Source: Paenibacillus pinihumi DSM 23905 = JCM 16419 (GTDB taxonomy: Bacteria > Bacillota > Bacilli > Paenibacillales > Paenibacillaceae). Taken from it: a DNA stretch of 64,000 bases. The notes under the pieces are model-generated. The model worked only from the letters and a program-made list of their open reading frames with translations, did no database searches and had not been told where the DNA came from. Below, one piece after another: positions 35,957 through 43,221 of this stretch; the stretch's first letter is position 1, and each line of letters starts with the position of its first letter. The DNA is taken from the NCBI RefSeq assembly GCF_000422505.1, contig NZ_KE383864.1, positions 540,381-604,380 on the forward strand, read 5' to 3'. The translations under genes and the position numbers were made by a program.

Positions 35957-36079
35957 TTAGCTCAGTAATTCTTCAGGCACTTCCGGCTGGTTGCCCCACA
36001 GAAAGCTGGCGGCCGACACGGAAAATACAGCTGTGAGGCTCAATAGTGTCGCGAATGTTCTAAGCGCTCTTTTGCTCAT
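35957..36079 (-). CDS. agrD: AgrD-like cyclic lactone autoinducer precursor
   Basis: 40 residues, starting at ATG 36079 with GGAGGTGAAAAACA upstream. The N-terminus MSKRALRTFATLLSLTAVFS is a basic amphipathic membrane-targeting leader. The C-terminus SFLWGNQPEVPEELLS carries the EVPEEL motif, equivalent to EVPKEL in staphylococcal AgrD. Ser25 lies 8 residues before it, exactly where the thiolactone Cys lies in S. aureus AgrD. This predicts a five-residue ring S-F-L-W-G closed as a lactone. It overlaps the end of agrB by 20 nt. No cysteine is present. Confidence 0.85.
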   Translation of the reverse strand: MSKRALRTFATLLSLTAVFSVSAASFLWGNQPEVPEELLS

Positions 36080-36611
36080 TGTTTTTCACCTCCTTCCATT
36101 GCTTCACAGGTATTAATGAAATGGCTTGTACAAGCCAGGTTAATGCCAGCAATGATGACTGGATGTGGAGGTTCGTGAGGACAATCAGCAGGGCAGACAT
36201 CTTAAGCAACGGGTAATAACGCTTGGGGATACGGGTTTGGCGTTCAATTCCTGAAGGCGCATAGATCGCAACCAGGACAGCATTAACCGCATTCAGTGTA
36301 CATACTGTATACAGGCCCAATTCAATGAATGACAAGCCGACCGCCATAACAGACGAGACCCCGACACAGAGCAGCCCGGACTTGAAATGGTAGCCGCCTG
36401 AAATCACCCGCAGCAGCGCGAATCCGAACAGGACTGTCATTGTTTCCGGGAGCTGTCCGGCTGCAATCCCGAGTACAACACTGAGCAAAATGGTAAATAC
36501 GGTATTGAAGACAATATTCAATCCGTATCTCATTACTGCCTCACTGACGGGATGATCCGGAATCGTCTGCTTAATCGTACCTGCGATGTGCCTGGACAAG
36601 ACTTCTAACAT
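36060..36611 (-). CDS. agrB: AgrB-like autoinducer-processing membrane peptidase
   Basis: 183 residues, normal for AgrB, with about five or six membrane segments. The catalytic pair is H75 and C82 in SGGYHFKSGLLC, seven apart as in S. aureus AgrB (H77/C84). It cuts the AgrD C-terminal tail and closes the ring before export. The start overlaps the upstream membrane-protein gene by 41 nt and its stop lies inside agrD, so expression is tightly coupled. Confidence 0.9.
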   Translation of the reverse strand: MLEVLSRHIAGTIKQTIPDHPVSEAVMRYGLNIVFNTVFTILLSVVLGIAAGQLPETMTVLFGFALLRVISGGYHFKSGLLCVGVSSVMAVGLSFIELGLYTVCTLNAVNAVLVAIYAPSGIERQTRIPKRYYPLLKMSALLIVLTNLHIQSSLLALTWLVQAISLIPVKQWKEVKNNEQKSA

Positions 36612-37242
36612 GGCGCTGTTCCTTTCTGTTCAATACATTAAGCAGCAGCAGCAAAATGAGGAAGAAGACTGCGGCCGCCGCATGCACCCGGGAATGCAGC
36701 AGCGAAACACCGGCGATAAACACAAAGGCTGCACTGATGGATGATAAAAGAAGAGTGTTCCCTTCCTTCACTTCAATCCATGAGAGCGGGAATGTAAACC
36801 CGAAGCCCTTGCGGTACAGCATGTAGCTAAGCGCAAATAAAAGCAGAGAATTAACCAATTGCATCAGGTAGGTGTCACCCGTATTGCTCTGGATTCGTTC
36901 CATCTGGACCAGTGTACCCGCTTCAAGCACGTATACGACAATGGACTGCAGCATTCCGAAAACCAAATATCCGGTCAGCGCCATCAAAATTGCCGCAATG
37001 GCGGATATCCGGTATCGTACGAGCACGGATAACGAGAATAGGAGGGCCGACATAACCGGCACATATTCGGGCGCCCCGCCAACCTGCCACATCCAGTAGC
37101 TGGCAGCCGACATCAGAATGGACAGCACCAAATAATAATGAAAATACTCGGTGATCCGGTACCTGAACAACGACAACATGATTGCAAACATGGACATCCC
37201 TTCAACTGTCGAGAACAACATAAAACACAGAGCGTTCACCAT
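36571..37242 (-). CDS. Polytopic membrane protein resembling the sensor half of AgrC without a kinase
   Basis: 223 residues, six or seven hydrophobic segments (e.g. LVLSILMSAASYWMW, AAILMALTGYLVFGMLQSIV, AAAVFFLILLLLLNVL) ending in a short basic tail (NRKEQRHVRSLVQAHRRYD). AgrC has a similar membrane domain followed by a HisKA/HATPase. Here the protein stops before any kinase, with no frameshifted kinase visible downstream. It is first in the operon, behind the promoter at 37281-37309, with AAAGGTGGGAC before ATG 37242. Candidate peptide receptor or anti-LytTR membrane inhibitor. Confidence 0.75.
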   Translation of the reverse strand: MVNALCFMLFSTVEGMSMFAIMLSLFRYRITEYFHYYLVLSILMSAASYWMWQVGGAPEYVPVMSALLFSLSVLVRYRISAIAAILMALTGYLVFGMLQSIVVYVLEAGTLVQMERIQSNTGDTYLMQLVNSLLLFALSYMLYRKGFGFTFPLSWIEVKEGNTLLLSSISAAFVFIAGVSLLHSRVHAAAAVFFLILLLLLNVLNRKEQRHVRSLVQAHRRYD

Positions 37243-37258
37243 GTCCCACCTTTTAATG

Positions 37259-37309
37259 AACCAATAGGTTAATTGTGAATATTATACCATTTTTAACTAA
37301 TAGGTTCAA
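37259..37309 (-). promoter_or_regulatory. Agr-like operon promoter flanked by twin palindromes
   Basis: Minus-strand TTGAAC (37309-37304), a 17-nt spacer and TATAAT (37286-37281), with a TGG extended -10, form a near-consensus sigma-A promoter. AACTAATAGGTT (37295-37306) covers the -35 and spacer, and AACCAATAGGTT (37259-37270) lies just downstream of the expected start. Both fit AACY-AATA-GGTT half-palindromes, centres 36 bp apart. The divergent XRE regulator is the obvious candidate to bind them. Confidence 0.75.
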
Positions 37310-37371
37310 CTTGAATTTTCGTCTATGTAGCATTCGAGTCCCGGTTGATATATTCATATTAGGTGATAGAG

Positions 37372-37710
37372 ATGAGCTTTGATTACACATTAATCGGAAA
37401 ACGGATCAGGAAGGCGCGCGAGAACAAGGGGCTGACGCAAGAAAAGCTTGCTGAACAGCTCGATGTATCCAACGCATACATAAGCAAGATCGAACGCGGC
37501 CGGACACCTGTCAATCTGGAGAGGTTATCTGAGATTTGTGTCGTGCTTGAAGAAACTCCCGAATATATTCTGGGAGGCACGAACAGCGCAGCCAATGACT
37601 TTCTCCGCAATGAAATTATTGATATGCTCGAGGGCTGTCCTCCTGGCAAGATCAAGCTGATTGCCCAGATTGTGAAGCATATCATCGAGTACGACGGCAA
37701 ACAGTCCTGA
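37372..37710 (+). CDS. XRE-family helix-turn-helix regulator divergent from the Agr-like operon
   Basis: 112 residues from ATG 37372 (AGGTGA 5 nt upstream); a GTG at 37363 overlaps that site. Residues ~5-65 form a Cro/CI-type helix-turn-helix: IGKRIRKARENKGLTQEKLA, DVSNAYISKIERGRTPVNLE. A short helical C-terminus (IIDMLEGCPPGKIKLIAQIV) may mediate dimerisation. It is transcribed away from the agr-like operon across a 129-bp spacer with twin palindromes, so it is probably its repressor and autoregulated. Confidence 0.88.
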   Translation: MSFDYTLIGKRIRKARENKGLTQEKLAEQLDVSNAYISKIERGRTPVNLERLSEICVVLEETPEYILGGTNSAANDFLRNEIIDMLEGCPPGKIKLIAQIVKHIIEYDGKQS

Positions 37711-37839
37711 TAACGGGCGTTTTATCCTTGCCGCTGACGCATTCATGCAATTTTTAGTGTATAACTGGGCGCAGACCTGCTCTTTTTTTAGGAGCAGAGT
37801 CTGCGTTTTGCCTTTAATCCGTACTCCCGTAAAACCTGA

Positions 37840-37892
37840 TTGACAAAAAACGGTACCGTTTCTATAATATCATTAACGTTAACGTCATGGTT
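37840..37892 (+). promoter_or_regulatory. merR promoter with palindromes
   Basis: TTGACA (37840-37845), a 17-nt spacer and TATAAT (37863-37868) form a consensus promoter. The spacer contains the perfect 14-bp palindrome AAACGGTACCGTTT (37848-37861). Just downstream, 37871-37892 contains TTAACGTTAA. That whole 22-bp stretch recurs inverted, with one mismatch, at 38337-38358. Confidence 0.7.
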
Positions 37893-37902
37893 GGAGGTAT
37901 CT

Positions 37903-38289
37903 ATGAATCAGAAAATGTTGATCGGGGAGCTGGCTGAGAGAGCAAGTGTCACTGCCCGCACCATCCGCCACTATCAACAATTGGGGCTGCTGGGCAAGAT
38001 TGAACAGGAGAGCAACGGATTTCACTATTATACCGATCATGCTCTGGAGCGCCTGCTAAAAATCAATGTGCTCAAACGAATCGGTCTGAGTCTTGAAGAA
38101 ATCCAGTCGGTCATTGGCCTTTACTTCGAGGAACCAACAATGATTAAAGGCAAGCACAAGGTGATGGAGATTTTGGCGGGCCATTTGAAGGAAACCGATC
38201 AAAAGCTGGAAGCCTTGTCCCAATTCAGAGTGGAAATAGCCGCTAATATGGAGAGGTTGCAGCGTATCATCGATGACATGGCGCCATGA
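37903..38289 (+). CDS. MerR-family transcriptional regulator
   Basis: 128 residues from ATG 37903 with GGAGG upstream. Winged helix at the N-terminus (LIGELAERASVTARTIRHYQ, QLGLLGKIEQESNGFHYYTD, LKRIGLSLEEIQSVI), then a dimerisation coiled coil (LAGHLKETDQKLEALSQFRV) and a short end without the cysteines of metal sensors or a drug-binding domain. It is followed by an SDR gene with a shared operator and probably controls it. The stop codon falls in a hairpin (GCGCCATG 38281-38288, CATGGCGC 38295-38302). Confidence 0.9.
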   Translation: MNQKMLIGELAERASVTARTIRHYQQLGLLGKIEQESNGFHYYTDHALERLLKINVLKRIGLSLEEIQSVIGLYFEEPTMIKGKHKVMEILAGHLKETDQKLEALSQFRVEIAANMERLQRIIDDMAP

Positions 38290-38336
38290 TTCAACATGGC
38301 GCATCTCGTCCCGGATTCGAGGGTATGCTATCGCTC

Positions 38337-38358
38337 AACCATGACGTTTACGTTAATG
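38337..38358 (+). promoter_or_regulatory. Second copy of the MerR-type operator, upstream of the SDR gene
   Basis: This 22-bp stretch (containing ATGACGTTTACGTTAATG) is the inverted copy of 37871-37892 with a single mismatch. It lies 45 bp before the SDR start, in the position expected for an activator/repressor site. Confidence 0.65.
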
Positions 38359-38402
38359 TTCACAATAACAGAATGGGAACCTGTGGGAGGAGAAATTCGA
38401 TT

Positions 38403-39137
38403 ATGAGTACAACGAATTCTTTGAATGGGCAGCGTGTCATTGTTATCGGAGGAGGATCGGGAATCGGGCTCGCAGCTGCCAAAAAAGCGGCCGTCCTCGG
38501 GGCCGAGGTTGTCATTGCCAGCCGCTCCAGCGAGCGTCTGGAGCAGGCAAAAACAGCAATCACGGGCAATGTAAGCACAGCAGTTTTGGATTTTCGCAAT
38601 GAAGCGGAGGTCAACGCATTCTTTGAGGAGACCGGACAATTCGATCATCTCGTCGTGACCGCCGGTGAGCTCAAGCACGGTTCAGGCAAACTCGCTGATC
38701 TGGATACCGCAAGCTCCCGTGAACAGTTCGAAAGCCGGTTCTGGGGGCCATATCTTGCGGTCCGTTACGGATCGCCGCTCATCCGCAAGACAGGTTCCAT
38801 TACCCTGACATCCGGATTTTTCGGAGATAAGGCGATCGCCGGGGCATCCGTGCCGTCCGCCGTGCACGGAGCTGTCGAAAACCTCGGCCGTGTGCTGGCT
38901 GTCGAGCTCGCTCCGGTGCGGGTCAATGTGATCTCGCCCGGCTATGCCGACACACCGCTGCATGACGGACTGACGCCTGAGCAAAAACAGGCCTGGTTTG
39001 ATCAGACAGCCCCTGCCCTGCCAGTCAGACGCATCGCCTCAGCCGACGACATTGCCGGCGGCATTCTGTTCCTGATCGGAAACAGCTACACAACAGGCCT
39101 GACACTGACCGTTGATGGCGGAGCCAGGCTGGTATAA
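38403..39137 (+). CDS. Atypical short-chain dehydrogenase/reductase
   Basis: 244 residues from ATG 38403 (GGGAGGAG 10 nt upstream). Rossmann cofactor loop GGGSGIG (16-22), ASRSSERLEQA, the DFRNEAEV acidic turn and VNVISPGYADTPLHDGL are standard SDR features, and the C-terminus TLTVDGGARLV is normal. The usual YxxxK active site is missing: the aligned segment reads SVPSAVHGAVENLGRVL, with no Tyr or Lys. It belongs to a divergent SDR group, and catalysis is uncertain. Probably controlled by the MerR regulator upstream. Confidence 0.85.
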   Translation: MSTTNSLNGQRVIVIGGGSGIGLAAAKKAAVLGAEVVIASRSSERLEQAKTAITGNVSTAVLDFRNEAEVNAFFEETGQFDHLVVTAGELKHGSGKLADLDTASSREQFESRFWGPYLAVRYGSPLIRKTGSITLTSGFFGDKAIAGASVPSAVHGAVENLGRVLAVELAPVRVNVISPGYADTPLHDGLTPEQKQAWFDQTAPALPVRRIASADDIAGGILFLIGNSYTTGLTLTVDGGARLV

Positions 39138-39249
39138 TGCACACAGCCAAGTGATCCGACATTCCTTTCACCCGGGAGCATTCCAGGGTCTGCGGCTGCA
39201 CAGCATACACCCGGATTGTGAAGACTTGCAGCCGGGCGTGCGACAGCCC

Positions 39250-39738
39250 TCACCCTGCGGTCAGCGCTGTCGTCATCTCTTTAATATACTTCGCCATCCG
39301 CACGCTCATCTCCGTGCGGATGACATCACGCAGCATTGCGAACTGATTCTCATACCCGCGGCATATAAAATGATAGTGCAGCGCACTGTCCACCCGCTCA
39401 TCTTCAAACACCTTGATGCTGCGGTTTTTCAGTTCCCGCTTCACTCTCGCCAAATCCTGGTGGATACGGGTCAGCAGCACATTGGAGGCCATTACATAAA
39501 GACGCTTCAAAGAATAGGCCGAAGCCTCAATTTCACGGCAATTTTTATCTACTACACTAAGCATAATCGGCAGCAGCACAGCATCCCGGATCAGTTCCAA
39601 TTCCTCGCGTGTCGGTATTTGGGCGCGGGGCTGCTCTGACTGCTGCCCCTCCTTTAGCTGCAAATATTGCTCCCTGTGCTCGGGAAGCATCATCCGGCTC
39701 GACTCCCAGCGGCCGTTGCCTTCCAGCTTTTTACTCAT
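39250..39738 (-). CDS. YolD-like protein paired with a Y-family polymerase
   Basis: 162 residues. The N-terminal RWESSRMMLPEHREQYLQL resembles the YolD signature (KW...MMLPEH). The rest is helical and basic (SAYSLKRLYVMASNVLLTRI, EMSVRMAKYIKEM) and longer than typical YolD proteins. YolD-family genes accompany polY/uvrX genes in Bacillus (yolD-uvrX, yqjX-yqjW). Here it overlaps the polymerase gene by 4 bp (ATGA) and shares its SOS promoter. Function unknown; accessory to translesion synthesis is the simplest guess. Confidence 0.7.
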   Translation of the reverse strand: MSKKLEGNGRWESSRMMLPEHREQYLQLKEGQQSEQPRAQIPTREELELIRDAVLLPIMLSVVDKNCREIEASAYSLKRLYVMASNVLLTRIHQDLARVKRELKNRSIKVFEDERVDSALHYHFICRGYENQFAMLRDVIRTEMSVRMAKYIKEMTTALTAG

Positions 39739-40991
39739 TTATAATGCCCTCCTATTTTCGCTTCCCGCTCCCTGGCCTGAGCCGCATCAAACAACGAGGA
39801 GGCCCGCAGCAGCGCCGAGCTGCCGAAGCGCGCTTTAATCTCATCGGTCACCCGTCCCAGATTGCGCTTGCGTTCCCGGTTGCCGAACATCGTAAGCTGG
39901 TACTGGTCATCCGCGCTCAATCCCGTCAACGTTACGCCAATGCGGCGGACCGGCAGGCCGTCCCAATGCATATAGAAGAGCTTGCGCACAGCCTCATACA
40001 CCTCATCGGTTATATTCGTCGGATCGATCAGCGTGCTTTGCCTCGAAAAGCCCGTCGGCCAGTCATAATCAGCCCCTTGCGCCCCGACTCCGATCACCCG
40101 TCCCATATAACCTTTGGCGCGGGAGCGCCGGCAGACCTCTTCGCTAAGCTCCAGAAGCACGACATTGATATCTGCGGGCTCGGCATAATCACGGGGCAGT
40201 GTCATCTGATGCCCGACTGCCTTTTGCTGGTTGTGTGTGGACAGCTCTACCGGGCTCGGATCGATACCTCTGGCCGTCTGCCAGTACAGCTCCGCCTGAA
40301 TGTCGCTGTTGCGGCCCATGCGCAGGCGCATCCGCCGTTTGAGCTCAGGTAACGGAAGCTGCCCAAGCTCGCCGATTGTCCGGATGCCCATCCGCTCAAA
40401 ATGGGCAGCCATGCGCGAGCCCACCCCGAACAGCTGACGGATCGGCTTTGGCCACAACAGCTTCTCGACTTGCTCCGCTGGCAAGGTGAAAATCCCTTCC
40501 GGCTCCTTCTTCGCCCAAATATCTGTCGCCATCTTGGCCAGCACCTTGGTAGGACCAATGCCGACCCGGGTCCATATTCCGGTATTAAGCTCAATTTGAT
40601 TCTGGATCTGGCGTGCGATTTCCTGTGGTGTGCCAAAATATCGGAGCGAGCCCGTCACATCCAAAAATTGCTCATCTATGGAATACGGCTCCACCAGATC
40701 CGTAAACCTTTCATAAATCTCTGTAATTTTCAAAGAAGCATTAATGTAGGTCTGCATACGGGGCCGGATGACGATCAGTTCCGGACACTTGCCCAGCGCC
40801 TCGCCAAGCCGCTGCGCTGTCGTGACCCCGCGCTGCTTGGCAATGGGACAGGCAGCCAGTATAATGCCTGACCGCCGGGCCGGATCTCCTGCTACAGCCA
40901 GCGGCATGTTCTTATATTCAGGATGCGCCGATTTCTCCACAGATGCGTAAAACGTCTGGCAGTCTGCAAGCATAATGACACGCTCCACCAA
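39735..40991 (-). CDS. dinB: Y-family DNA polymerase (DinB/UvrX type)
   Basis: 418 residues. Translesion polymerase: first catalytic Asp D10 in MLADCQTFYASVE, active-site pair D106-E107 in YSIDEQFLDV, thumb with GVGSRMAAHFERMGIRTIG, little-finger domain, and a beta-clamp-binding QLTMFG near residue 375. The Cys next to the first catalytic Asp and the overall form are nearer to UvrX/YqjW than to classic Pol IV. Two LexA boxes flank the promoter, so it should be DNA-damage induced together with the YolD-like gene. Confidence 0.92.
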   Translation of the reverse strand: MVERVIMLADCQTFYASVEKSAHPEYKNMPLAVAGDPARRSGIILAACPIAKQRGVTTAQRLGEALGKCPELIVIRPRMQTYINASLKITEIYERFTDLVEPYSIDEQFLDVTGSLRYFGTPQEIARQIQNQIELNTGIWTRVGIGPTKVLAKMATDIWAKKEPEGIFTLPAEQVEKLLWPKPIRQLFGVGSRMAAHFERMGIRTIGELGQLPLPELKRRMRLRMGRNSDIQAELYWQTARGIDPSPVELSTHNQQKAVGHQMTLPRDYAEPADINVVLLELSEEVCRRSRAKGYMGRVIGVGAQGADYDWPTGFSRQSTLIDPTNITDEVYEAVRKLFYMHWDGLPVRRIGVTLTGLSADDQYQLTMFGNRERKRNLGRVTDEIKARFGSSALLRASSLFDAAQAREREAKIGGHYK

Positions 40992-41038
40992 TATCCCCCC
41001 GTCAAGGCTGAGGCTGTAACACAGCCGAACAACCCAAT

Positions 41039-41080
41039 CGAATGTATGTTCTTATTTATTATATACCGAACACACATTCG
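41039..41080 (-). promoter_or_regulatory. Twin LexA (SOS) boxes around the dinB promoter
   Basis: CGAATGTATGTTCT (41039-41052) and CGAACACACATTCG (41067-41080) both match the Bacillota LexA box (CGAAC-N4-GTTCG) closely. A TATAAT on the minus strand (41063-41058) lies between them, so LexA would cover both sides of the -10. The dinB start is 48 nt downstream. Confidence 0.75.
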
Positions 41081-41106
41081 TTATGCAACAGGAAATAATT
41101 TACGTG

Positions 41107-42678
41107 TTAACGGTCCATATGCAAATCCAGACGGTCCGCTGCCAGCGCTGCCGCCTCAATTTTATGAAGCCCGAATTCATATTCATTCGTCATTTCAAAA
41201 GACGGGGGAAGCGGCAGTCCGTCAAAATATCTCTCCACATCCGTAATGCTGCGAAACCAGTCACCCTCCTCAGGCTGCACGGGCGGCTGATCCGCCCAGG
41301 CATCCGACAATTCGGGGCTAAAAATCAACGCCCCGCCACTCTCCTTTCCGTTTTGTTCCTTTGTGAACAGCTGCGGCGCATAATCTGCTCTCGAGCCGGT
41401 ATGCCGAACCGTCCGGGCAAAGCGGATCACCCCGCCGTATATCTCCGGAATGCGAAACAGCATCGCATACAGGCGTTTGCCGAATTCAATCCGCTCCTGA
41501 AGGTCGCGAAAATCCTCCAGAATCAGGCCAGCCAGCTTCATTTGTTCCGAAGAGTGGAGTGAATAAGGGAACACAACCTGGTTCAATTGCAGCATCGACT
41601 GGAGCTTAAAGAAAGGAGCTTCCAGCACCTTATGCCGGATTTCCGGATAGCGCACTACCCGACTTTCAATGTAGTGCTGCTCATTGACAATCAGCGCAAC
41701 CGTGAGCAGCGCCGAATCCCGTTCGCGCCAGAACACCCGCCATACTGGTGTCATAAACCGGGAAACCTGGAGAGCCGGCAGCAAATAGGACAAATCATTT
41801 CCCGCCCGCTTGCCCTCCTCGTACAGCAGGAGCTGCGGGTATGCGTCGCCGAATATAAAAGCATTGGCCCGCTCTAAAAAGCGGAAAGTCTCCCGCCGCT
41901 GCTCCTCATCCAAAAGAGAAGGGATCAATCCGCCCTGAAGATCCGTCATATTCCAGCCTCCGTTGCGTGACACCATATGGGCCAGCAGCGCCCAATGAAC
42001 CTCAGGATGCCGACGGTAGAAATCCCAATACGCCTGCGTCCTGGTCCGGTTATTGCGGTTGCAGCGCCGCGTGCGTTCCACAATGCGGTCAATAAGCCGC
42101 TCCTCCCACTCATTGCAACGCTCCAGCTCCCGCTGCATCCGGGACGGATGGGACGGATGCCCCTCACGATGAGGCTCCCTTATGGCTTGCCCAGGCGATA
42201 CATCGCGATCAAACGGCTCACTCGCCCCCAGAACTCGGGGCAACGACTGTGCAGGATCTTGTCCTGATAACGGCAGCTGAATAGGCCAAACCTCATCAAT
42301 TGACTGCTCAAGCCACTCTCTGGACGGTGTCCACTTACTCAAAGGACGGGGAAGCTCTCCCAGCTCTGCTGCCGCCTCCACCCCTGCTGTAACAACCGGC
42401 TGCCATATTCGGTCAGATCTCGCCCCTGCCTGTCCGCCTGTACGTACAGTCATCCGCTTCCATGAACGGCGCAACAGGGCCAGCGAAGCCGCATGGAGAG
42501 GCAATTTCAGTGAATGGCGCGCCATTCGCCTGGACCTGAGCTGTCCGCGGCGCTTGGCCACAAAATAGCGAATAGCCCGGGCGGGCACGTCTAGCAAATA
42601 ACCGGATCGCCGGAACGCGCCCCTTAGCCAGTTCAACATCCCCTTCATCCGCTTTTTCCATTGCTTTGAGTCTGTCAT
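41107..42678 (-). CDS. DUF2515 (YppC-like) protein
   Basis: 523 residues, no membrane segment. A basic N-terminal ~100 residues (KKRMKGMLNWLRGAFRRSG, RRGQLRSRRMARHSLKL) precede a Pro/Glu-rich linker. The conserved domain follows (~210-480): RTRTQAYWDFYRRHPEVHWA, LLAHMVSRNGGWNMTDLQGG, RFLERANAFIFGDAYPQLLL and EAPFFKLQSMLQLNQVVFPY. It matches the DUF2515/YppC family of Bacilli, function unknown. It lies upstream of the SOS operon in the same direction, separated by the LexA-box region. Confidence 0.75.
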   Translation of the reverse strand: MTDSKQWKKRMKGMLNWLRGAFRRSGYLLDVPARAIRYFVAKRRGQLRSRRMARHSLKLPLHAASLALLRRSWKRMTVRTGGQAGARSDRIWQPVVTAGVEAAAELGELPRPLSKWTPSREWLEQSIDEVWPIQLPLSGQDPAQSLPRVLGASEPFDRDVSPGQAIREPHREGHPSHPSRMQRELERCNEWEERLIDRIVERTRRCNRNNRTRTQAYWDFYRRHPEVHWALLAHMVSRNGGWNMTDLQGGLIPSLLDEEQRRETFRFLERANAFIFGDAYPQLLLYEEGKRAGNDLSYLLPALQVSRFMTPVWRVFWRERDSALLTVALIVNEQHYIESRVVRYPEIRHKVLEAPFFKLQSMLQLNQVVFPYSLHSSEQMKLAGLILEDFRDLQERIEFGKRLYAMLFRIPEIYGGVIRFARTVRHTGSRADYAPQLFTKEQNGKESGGALIFSPELSDAWADQPPVQPEEGDWFRSITDVERYFDGLPLPPSFEMTNEYEFGLHKIEAAALAADRLDLHMDR

Positions 42679-42857
42679 GATTTCGTCCGTTCTCCTTTGC
42701 CGATTCTGTCAGCATGAATTCCGGCTTTGCCCTACCCGAAACTACACCAAAAAGCCGCTGTTACCAGTATCGGCTTGTGGCAGACAATTTCATTCCAGAT
42801 GTGCTAAAAACAGCCGGAAGCGATGAAAGATTGGCATAACGGATTGAAATTGAAAAA

Positions 42858-43083
42858 GTCCGCTCAGAGGAGACATTTTTAATGTTTTGTCTTTCAAATA
42901 GTGGACACTGGCATGCAAAAGGAGGTCAAAGATTCGTCCTAAGGCACAACCAAGATATAGATATTCATTAGCAGGATACAACAATATCTAGTTCCAATTT
43001 TGAACTTTGCTCTAGAAGGCCTACTATATCCCAATGTCCACCATTTGATAGACAAATTTGCATTTTGTTCTTACTCAGTGGAC
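42858..43083. repeat. Diverged ~57-bp inverted repeat (possible non-autonomous element)
   Basis: The segment 42858-42914 resembles the reverse complement of 43026-43083. Shared blocks include GTCC(G/A)CT, TTTGTCT(T/A)TCAAAT(A/G)GTGGACA and TGG(C/G)AT, with small gaps. About 110 bp lie between the arms. There is no transposase and no obvious target duplication. It could be a MITE-like element or a large cruciform. Confidence 0.5.
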
Positions 43084-43122
43084 ATTTCATGCGCGTTGCG
43101 TTCAGACAGTGAGTTTTTCTGG

Positions 43123-43166
43123 AGTCTTTCTGCAGTCTTTCTGCAGTCTTTCTGCAGTCTTTCTGC
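43123..43166. repeat. Four perfect tandem copies of an 11-bp unit
   Basis: The unit AGTCTTTCTGC is repeated four times without change, each junction making a PstI-like CTGCAG. A degenerate copy (GTTTTTCTGG) precedes it. The unit length is not a multiple of 3, so it does not encode a peptide repeat. Confidence 0.85.
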
Positions 43167-43221
43167 AAAAGCCATTTCCTGTGGGATTGCTCCGGGACTC
43201 CTCGCCGAGCCCAAGGGTGAC

